Origin: an uncultured Clostridia bacterium
GTDB taxonomy: Bacteria; Bacillota; Clostridia; Lachnospirales; Lachnospiraceae
NCBI GenBank assembly: GCA_946620335.1
Contig: CAMONF010000219.1
Span: forward strand, 1-5,470
DNA length: 5,470 nt
Reading direction: 5' to 3'
The translations under genes and the position numbers were made by a program. Shown here one piece after another: positions 1-3,971 of this stretch (its first letter is position 1; every line of letters starts with the position of its first letter). A model generated the notes under the pieces. That model saw only the letters and a list, made by a program, of their open reading frames with translations. It ran no database searches and had not been told where the DNA came from.

Positions 1-30
1 CTGATTCCCAGTTTTCCCCCCAAGGAAAGC

Positions 31-62
31 AAAAACCCCGGAAGAAATCTTCCGGGGTTTTC
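31..62 (-). terminator. Intrinsic terminator of the tRNA-Gln unit
   Basis: A self-complementary block pairs 32-44 with 49-61 (13 pairs, AAAACCCCGGAAG against CTTCCGGGGTTTT) around a 4-base loop. Read on the minus strand, the GC-rich core is followed by a run of five T (complement of 31-35). It begins 5 bases after the tRNA 3' end, so it should end the tRNA transcript. Because the arms end in A and T runs on both sides, it could also terminate transcription arriving on the plus strand from the left. Confidence 0.88.
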
Positions 63-66
63 TTAG

Positions 67-138
67 CTGGGCTACAAGGATTCGAACCTTGAAATGACGG
101 AGTCAGAGTCCGTTGCCTTACCATTTGGCGATAGCCCA
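67..138 (-). tRNA. tRNA-Gln (anticodon CUG)
   Basis: A 72-base cloverleaf is visible on the minus strand. The acceptor stem TGGGCTA pairs with TAGCCCA (132-138 with 68-74) and G at 67 is the discriminator base. The T arm carries the standard GGTTCGAATCC. The anticodon stem ACGGA/TCCGT closes the loop CTCTGAC, giving anticodon CTG (complement of 104-106), which reads CAG glutamine codons. A first base of U is typical of tRNA-Gln. No CCA is encoded (CTA follows the discriminator), so the end must be added by the CCA-adding enzyme. It is a single-gene unit with its own promoter and terminator. The CUG isoacceptor normally supplements a UUG tRNA, which is not in this window. Confidence 0.96.
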
Positions 139-156
139 ATCTTTGCAACAATCGGT

Positions 157-185
157 ATTATATACCGTTGCTCCTGAAAGCGCAA
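157..185 (-). promoter_or_regulatory. Promoter of the tRNA-Gln gene
   Basis: On the minus strand a -35 box TTGCGC (180-185) is separated by exactly 17 bases from a perfect -10 box TATAAT (157-162). Transcription should begin near 150, about 12 bases before the mature tRNA 5' end at 138. The spacing and hexamers fit a housekeeping sigma-A promoter. Confidence 0.85.
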
Positions 186-219
186 GCCCTTTTTTCACTT
201 TTTTTACAAATATTTTTTT
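186..219 (-). promoter_or_regulatory. A-tract-rich UP-like element upstream of the tRNA promoter
   Basis: Directly upstream of the -35 box, the minus strand carries three A runs of 6, 7 and 7 bases (complements of 190-195, 199-205 and 213-219). Such A-tracts upstream of stable-RNA promoters are known to bind the alpha C-terminal domains of RNA polymerase and raise output. Assignment here rests only on composition and position. The same T-rich plus strand could be the poly-T flank of the neighbouring palindrome. Confidence 0.5.
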
Positions 220-308
220 GAATCAGGGACGAACTGGAATCAGGGACGGTTCCTTTCCCAGTAAAACTGGAAAAGGAACCGTCCCTGATTCCAGTTCGTC
301 CCTGAATC
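220..308. repeat. Long near-perfect palindrome with nested 12-base direct repeats (REP/MITE-like)
   Basis: Positions 223-262 pair with 266-305 around the 3-base loop AAA, a 40-position stem with one mismatch (C257 opposite A271). Bases 220-221 also pair with 307-308 beyond a mismatch. Each arm contains a tandem duplication: GAATCAGGGACG occurs at 220-231 and 237-248, and its complement at 280-291 and, with one change, at 297-308. The element starts 7 bases after the pncB stop codon and ends at the A/T-rich region upstream of the tRNA promoter. No coding potential or transposase is present. A GGGACGGTTCC core resembles repeats I recall beside REP-associated tyrosine transposases in several bacteria, but I cannot verify that here. 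As RNA it would form a very stable hairpin that could stop or stabilise the pncB transcript, although no U run follows. Confidence 0.85.
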
Positions 309-312
309 TACC

Positions 313-1779
313 TTACTTAAGCGCCGCCATACTCATCTCCTCGAGCAGCTCACTCTTGATCTTGTAGAGCTTGTCGGAGAGGTCGACGTACATCTGGTGA
401 GGATTCACGAGACGACGTGTCTCCTCCCACATACTGTTCTGCTCAGCCAGGCAGTATTCGCGGATTTCCATGGTGGAGGCGGGGTTGTGGTAAATGCACT
501 CGCCGTTCCGGAAGACCTGCACCATGATCTCACGGAGAGTGAAGGTGCCGGCGCGGAGCTTGGTCTTCTTCCAGGTCTCCACCGGGTCGAAAATGATCAT
601 GTCTTCATTTTCAGAGAAGGTCTCCTCCTCCAGGCAGATGAGGTCGGCGCGGATCTTGCCAGTCTCCTTGTCGTAAATGCGGACAATCTTCTTGTTGCCC
701 GGATTGGTCACCTTCTCGGAGTTCTCGGAAAGCTTGATCTTGGGCGTGAACTCGGCGTCGCCCTTGTTCTTGATGGCCGCCAGCTTGTAGACGCCGCCGA
801 AGGCCGGGTTGTCCTTGGCCGTGATCAGGTTGGTGCCGACGCCCCAGGAGTTGATCTTGGCGCCCTGCTGCTTGAGGTCCACGATCAGGTACTCGTCGAG
901 ATCGGAACTGGCAGAAATGATGGCGTCCGGGAAGCCCGCCGCGCAAAGCATCTCGTAAGCCTTCTTGGACAGGTAGGCAAGGTCGCCGGAGTCAATGCGG
1001 ATGCCATAGCGGGTCAGCTTGATGCCGGCCTCGCGCATCTCGGTGAAGACCCGGATGGCATTGGGCACGCCGGAACCCAACACGTCGTAGGTGTCGACCA
1101 GCAGCGTGCAGGCGTTGGGATAGATCTTGGCGTAGGCCTTGAAGGCCTCGTACTCGCTGGGGAAGCTCATGATCCAGCTGTGGGCGTGAGTTCCCAGGAT
1201 GGGCACATCGAACATCTTGCCCGTGAGGACGTTGGAGGTACCGGCGCAGCCGGCGATGACAGCCGCGCGGGCGCCGTAGATACCGGCGTCCGGTCCCTGG
1301 GCCCGGCGAAGGCCGAACTCCATGACGGCATCGCCCTTGGCAGCGTAGCAGACGCGGGCAGCCTTGGTGGCGATCAGGGACTGGTGGTTCAGCATGTTGA
1401 GGACCGCCGTCTCGATCAGCTGGGCCTGCATGATGGGCGCGATGACCTTGAGCATGGGCTCACGCGGGAAGATGACCGTCCCCTCCGGAATGCCCCAGAT
1501 ATCTCCGGTAAAATGAAAGCCCGCCAGGTAATCCAGGAAATCATCCTCAAAGATGCCCAGGCTCTTCAGATACTCGATGTCCTCATAGGTAAAATGCAGG
1601 TTCTTGATATATTCAATGACATCAGACAGACCGCAGCAGATGGCGTAACCGCCGTCGCAGGGGTTCTTTCTGTAGAAAGCGTCGAACACGACGATCTGGT
1701 CCGTCGGGTTCTTGAAATAGCCCTGCATCATGGTCAGCTCATATAGATCGGTAAGCAGCGTCAGGTTGGCGGCTCTCAT
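313..1779 (-). CDS. pncB: Nicotinate phosphoribosyltransferase
   Basis: This cytoplasmic enzyme of the Preiss-Handler NAD salvage route joins nicotinate to PRPP, giving nicotinate mononucleotide and pyrophosphate, with ATP hydrolysis driving the reaction. The 488 residues are full length for the long Firmicutes-type subfamily. Recognisable motifs are TDLYELTMMQGY at 10-21, FGLRRAQG at 155-162, GTHAHSW at 196-202 (the His-containing loop near the phosphorylated histidine of the family), RIDSGDL at 261-267, SSDLDEY at 291-297 and the phosphoribosyl-binding GVGTNL at 313-318. The ATG start is supported by AGGAGG 11 bases upstream and by the motif order beginning at residue 10. A sigma-A-like promoter and a dyad lie in the 95-base gap before it. 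No terminator is seen between the upstream gene and this one, so read-through co-transcription is also possible. A long palindrome begins 7 bases after the stop. No truncation or missing motif is seen. Confidence 0.96.
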   Translation of the reverse strand: MRAANLTLLTDLYELTMMQGYFKNPTDQIVVFDAFYRKNPCDGGYAICCGLSDVIEYIKNLHFTYEDIEYLKSLGIFEDDFLDYLAGFHFTGDIWGIPEGTVIFPREPMLKVIAPIMQAQLIETAVLNMLNHQSLIATKAARVCYAAKGDAVMEFGLRRAQGPDAGIYGARAAVIAGCAGTSNVLTGKMFDVPILGTHAHSWIMSFPSEYEAFKAYAKIYPNACTLLVDTYDVLGSGVPNAIRVFTEMREAGIKLTRYGIRIDSGDLAYLSKKAYEMLCAAGFPDAIISASSDLDEYLIVDLKQQGAKINSWGVGTNLITAKDNPAFGGVYKLAAIKNKGDAEFTPKIKLSENSEKVTNPGNKKIVRIYDKETGKIRADLICLEEETFSENEDMIIFDPVETWKKTKLRAGTFTLREIMVQVFRNGECIYHNPASTMEIREYCLAEQNSMWEETRRLVNPHQMYVDLSDKLYKIKSELLEEMSMAALK

Positions 1780-1790
1780 TTTCTTCTTAT

Positions 1791-1796
1791 CCTCCT
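1791..1796 (-). promoter_or_regulatory. Ribosome binding site of pncB
   Basis: The minus strand reads AGGAGG here, a perfect Shine-Dalgarno core, with an 11-base A-rich spacer before the ATG at 1779. The spacing is slightly long but no other start codon fits better. Confidence 0.8.
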
Positions 1797-1806
1797 ATTC
1801 CCGGAT

Positions 1807-1838
1807 GGGGTATATGGTCAGCGCTTTGATTATACCCC
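1807..1838. promoter_or_regulatory. Dyad overlapping the pncB transcription start (candidate operator)
   Basis: GGGGTATA (1807-1814) and TATACCCC (1831-1838) form a perfect 8-base inverted repeat with a 16-base gap. The right arm includes four bases of the -10 box, and the predicted start point (about 1822) falls in the gap. That is a normal place for a repressor dyad. Niacin genes in Firmicutes are often controlled by NiaR or NrtR, but I cannot match this dyad to either consensus. It could also be a weak hairpin in the 5' leader. Confidence 0.35.
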
Positions 1839-1857
1839 AGGCCGGGCGGTTTGTAAA
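1829..1857 (-). promoter_or_regulatory. Promoter of pncB
   Basis: On the minus strand a -35 box TTTACA (1852-1857) lies 17 bases from a perfect -10 box TATAAT (1829-1834). The predicted transcription start is near 1822, leaving a leader of about 42 bases that contains the AGGAGG site. The -35 box starts 18 bases after the stop codon of the upstream gene. Confidence 0.8.
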
Positions 1858-1874
1858 ATGAAGACACTTACAAT

Positions 1875-3791
1875 TTATGAACGTTTCCGTTTTTTCCGCT
1901 TCCAGCCTCCCAGGCGGCGGCCGATGATCACAGGATCGAGCTCATCGGGCGGCGTGGCGGGTTTGGGAAGCTCGGGTGCTTCCTCAGACGGCGCACCGGG
2001 CTCAGAAGCTTTAGGTGCTTCCTCAGATGGCGCAACAGGCTCGGAGACCTCAGGTGCTTCCTCCTCACACGGCGCATCAGGTTCGGAGACCTCAGGAGCT
2101 TCTTCCGCAGGCTCTTGTACAGATTCTTCTGTTTCTACGGCTGCTTCGGCAGCTTCCTGCGCAACCTCTTCGGCAGGCTCTCCTGCTACCTCCGGCTCTT
2201 GTACATCTTCTGCTACACCTGACAGTTCATCCTCATCATCCGCCCGCCCCAGATCCTCTGCAGCGCGGTCAATTGCCTTCTGGAGCGGCCATTCGTCTTC
2301 GTCCTCATCGTCAGCCAGATACTGCGCCCTGAACCAGTCTTCCAGGCTGTGACGGGTAAACTCGTTCTCTTCCTCGGCCGCATTATCTCCCGTTGCGGCT
2401 GTATTCTCAGTAGTCTTCTCCAGTCCTTCAGGAGAAGGCTCACCCTCCGGCGCCACCACATCCGCGAGTGTCTGTGCCTCGGTTGCCGCAGGAGCTCCAT
2501 TCGGAATCTCCTCAACCGCATCCGCCGGTCTTTCCTCAGCCTGTTCTGTCGCCTCTTCAGCGATCTTCTTCTCTTTTTCTGCTGCCTGTTCGGCGGTCCT
2601 CTGTTCCTTTTCAGCGGCTTTTTCGACTTCCTTCAGCTCATTCTCCACAGATTTTTCAGCCGCCTTCTGCTCATTTTCCACGGCCTTTTCGGCTGCCTTC
2701 AGCTCATCCTCTAAAGCTTTTTCAGCCGCCTTCTGCTCATTCTCCACGGCCTTTTCAGCTGCTTTCCGCTCCTTCTCTACAGCCTTTTCAGCTACCTTCT
2801 GCTCCTTCTCTACAGCCTTTTCGGCCGCCTTCAGTTCTTTCTCTGCAGCCTTTTCAATAGCCTTGTGTTCCTTCTCAGCAGCCTTCTCAGCAGCCTTGTG
2901 TTCCTTCTCAGCTGCCTTCTCAGCTGCCTTGTGTTCCTTCTCAGCTGCCTTGTGTTCCTTCTCAGCTGCTCTCTGCTCTTTCTCCGCTGCCTTCCTGGCA
3001 GCCTTCTCCTTCTTGGCAGCCTTCTTCGCAGCCTTCTTAGCCGCTTTCTCTGCCTCGGCAGCATCGGTCACATCTATTACTTCTTCACCGACCGGTTCTT
3101 CCGCCGCCGGCAAATCCTTCTCCGCGACCTCTTCCGCCGTCGGCACTTCCTTCTCCGCAGCCTCTTCCTCCGCAGCCTCTTCTGCCACCGGCAATTCAGC
3201 CCCCACAGGCTCCTCCACCGGCAGAACCTTCCTCAAAGGCTCCTCCGCCGCCGGCACTTCGTCCTCCTCATCCTCCATATCAAGTCCGATGAAGGAGGCC
3301 AGGGCTTCCGCCGAGGCGGCCTCCAGCTCCGCGTCCTTCCGCATCCGCTTGAGGGTCCGGACCAAAGCCCGCAGGACCAGAAGGCGGGCGAACCACTTCT
3401 GCCGCTTGTCCTTCCGCCCTGAATCCAACGACACCTCAATGAAATGGGGCTCGCCCTCGATCCTGGCGTCCTCAATGTCTTCATTTTCCGTATACAGAAT
3501 GTACAGCTCGCCCGGAAGAGGCGTGAGGATCCGCTCCTCGAGGTCCGCCGCCCCCAGGATTTCCGCCGGCCGAAGCCTCTCTTCGAGGAAATCCAGGAGC
3601 TCCCGGCGGCCCTTGCCCTCAGGCCCGGCCACCACAATGACCAGAACGCCGGGCATTTCCGCGAGCAGGGCGGCAGCCTGGTCGGCCTTGGCCAGGGCCC
3701 GGCGCCTGTACTCCTTCCTGCCCAGGTCCTCAGGTGCCTTTCCGATTCTGACAGAAGCCGATGAGTTTCCGAAATACCTGTAAACGCCCAC
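1875..3791 (-). CDS. Repeat-rich, highly charged protein of unknown function
   Basis: I do not recognise this 638-residue protein. Residues 1-172 look like a folded alpha/beta region: strands VLVIVVAG (49-56), ELYILYTE (95-102) and HFIEVSL (116-122), helices between them, and a basic amphipathic helix at 132-152. An acidic Pro/Glu linker follows (about 173-244). A Lys/Ala-rich stretch leads to three 7-residue and twelve 11-residue repeats (267-419), probably one long charged helix or coiled coil. Next come a linker, a distinct acidic patch with aromatic residues (477-525), four 13-residue Pro/Glu repeats (563-615) and a basic tail, KRKKRKRS. There is no signal peptide or membrane segment, so it is probably cytoplasmic. 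I chose the GTG at 3791 because AGGGGGG precedes it by 4 bases. The longer in-frame TTG start at 3923 coincides with the -35 box of its own promoter, and no ATG, GTG or TTG lies in frame between the two. Only one cysteine remains. Scaffold, nucleoid-associated or cell-structure roles are possible but unsupported. Confidence 0.8.
   Translation of the reverse strand: MGVYRYFGNSSASVRIGKAPEDLGRKEYRRRALAKADQAAALLAEMPGVLVIVVAGPEGKGRRELLDFLEERLRPAEILGAADLEERILTPLPGELYILYTENEDIEDARIEGEPHFIEVSLDSGRKDKRQKWFARLLVLRALVRTLKRMRKDAELEAASAEALASFIGLDMEDEEDEVPAAEEPLRKVLPVEEPVGAELPVAEEAAEEEAAEKEVPTAEEVAEKDLPAAEEPVGEEVIDVTDAAEAEKAAKKAAKKAAKKEKAARKAAEKEQRAAEKEHKAAEKEHKAAEKAAEKEHKAAEKAAEKEHKAIEKAAEKELKAAEKAVEKEQKVAEKAVEKERKAAEKAVENEQKAAEKALEDELKAAEKAVENEQKAAEKSVENELKEVEKAAEKEQRTAEQAAEKEKKIAEEATEQAEERPADAVEEIPNGAPAATEAQTLADVVAPEGEPSPEGLEKTTENTAATGDNAAEEENEFTRHSLEDWFRAQYLADDEDEDEWPLQKAIDRAAEDLGRADDEDELSGVAEDVQEPEVAGEPAEEVAQEAAEAAVETEESVQEPAEEAPEVSEPDAPCEEEAPEVSEPVAPSEEAPKASEPGAPSEEAPELPKPATPPDELDPVIIGRRLGGWKRKKRKRS
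1947..2105 (-). repeat. Four 13-residue Pro/Glu repeats near the C-terminus
   Basis: Inside the unknown protein, four units follow the pattern EEAP-(E/K)-x-x-(E/K)-P-x-(A/T)-P-x: EEAPEVSEPDAPC, EEAPEVSEPVAPS, EEAPKASEPGAPS and EEAPELPKPATPP. One extra Glu lies between units 1 and 2. The unit is 39 bases at DNA level and the last copy is the most diverged. Composition predicts an extended, disordered acidic spacer before the basic tail. Confidence 0.8.
2535..2993 (-). repeat. Helical repeat array: 3 heptads then 12 hendecads (33-base units)
   Basis: Reading the minus strand, 2993-2931 encodes three 7-residue units such as KAAEKEH. Positions 2930-2535 (396 bases, exactly 12 x 33) encode twelve 11-residue units around KAAEKAVEKEQ. 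Early units are nearly identical and the last three (KEVEKAAEKEQ, RTAEQAAEKEK, KIAEEATEQAE) drift. On an 11-residue, 3-turn helix, Lys 1, 5 and 9 form one stripe and Glu 4 and 8 an adjacent one. Ala 2, 3 and 6, Val/Leu 7 and residue 11 form an apolar face, interrupted by Glu 10. Eleven-residue periodicity is known in group 3 LEA proteins, synuclein-like helices and right-handed coiled coils. No homology to these is claimed. Confidence 0.88.
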
Positions 3792-3795
3792 GTTT

Positions 3796-3802
3796 CCCCC
3801 CT
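3796..3802 (-). promoter_or_regulatory. Ribosome binding site that decides the GTG start
   Basis: The minus strand reads AGGGGGG, followed by AAAC and then GTG at 3791-3789. This purine run at 4-base spacing, together with the promoter position, favours the GTG over the upstream TTG as translation start of the repeat-rich protein. Confidence 0.6.
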
Positions 3803-3806
3803 GTCC

Positions 3807-3824
3807 GCCGCCTTGACAGGCGGC
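3807..3824 (-). other. Hairpin in the 5' leader of the repeat-rich protein gene
   Basis: A 7-pair GC-rich stem, GCCGCCU with AGGCGGC, closes a 4-base loop in the predicted leader. It ends 4 bases upstream of the AGGGGGG ribosome binding site. It has no following U run, so it is not a terminator. It could affect ribosome access or mRNA stability, but it may be incidental in a GC-rich leader. Confidence 0.4.
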
Positions 3825-3894
3825 ACGCGCTCTTCTACAATAAGGGCAAATTCCACAGTCCGCGGGCCATGCGGTCCCGCGCGTCCTACTTTTT

Positions 3895-3923
3895 ATTGTA
3901 TTCCCCCCTCCATTTTTGTGCAA
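3895..3923 (-). promoter_or_regulatory. Promoter of the repeat-rich protein gene
   Basis: On the minus strand, TTGCAC (3918-3923) and TACAAT (3895-3900) are separated by 17 bases and fit sigma-A consensus well. Transcription should begin near 3888, giving a leader of roughly 97 bases before the GTG at 3791. The promoter lies in the 180-base divergent region shared with recQ. Confidence 0.75.
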
Positions 3924-3960
3924 TAGTCAAAGCCTTGCCGCGTCAATTTTCTGACAAAAG

Positions 3961-3965
3961 AAAGG
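3961..3965 (+). promoter_or_regulatory. Ribosome binding site of recQ
   Basis: AAAGG, within a longer AAAAGAAAGG purine run, precedes the ATG at 3972 by 6 bases. It is a modest Shine-Dalgarno match at good spacing. No convincing plus-strand promoter hexamers were found between here and the divergent gene. Confidence 0.55.
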
Positions 3966-3971
3966 CTTTCT

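Noticed and set aside
397..1746. A 449-residue open frame on the plus strand across pncB.
   Set aside because: It is antisense to a gene with full family motifs; the long open frame follows from the GC-rich codon pattern and its product has no recognisable domain.
2535..2993. The regular repeats viewed as a CRISPR array.
   Set aside because: There are no unique spacers between repeats; units are in frame, multiples of 3 and translate to a continuous helical pattern.
2863..3783. A 306-residue Ser/Ala-rich open frame on the plus strand.
   Set aside because: It mirrors the Lys/Ala/Glu repeats on the other strand (CTT/TTC runs read as Ser/Phe/Ala) and has no upstream ribosome binding site or independent features.
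3816..3857. A Cys-rich stretch (CGICPYCRR, then a fourth Cys) in the upstream extension of the repeat-rich protein, suggestive of a zinc knuckle.
   Set aside because: It lies in the predicted 5' leader with no ATG, GTG or TTG in frame after the transcription start, and its codons (AGA, GGA, ATT) differ from the gene body.
3896..3924. A possible plus-strand recQ promoter, TTGTAT and TGCAAT at 17-base spacing.
   Set aside because: It matches only 3 of 6 and 4 of 6 consensus bases and sits on top of the better minus-strand promoter, so it is too weak to call.
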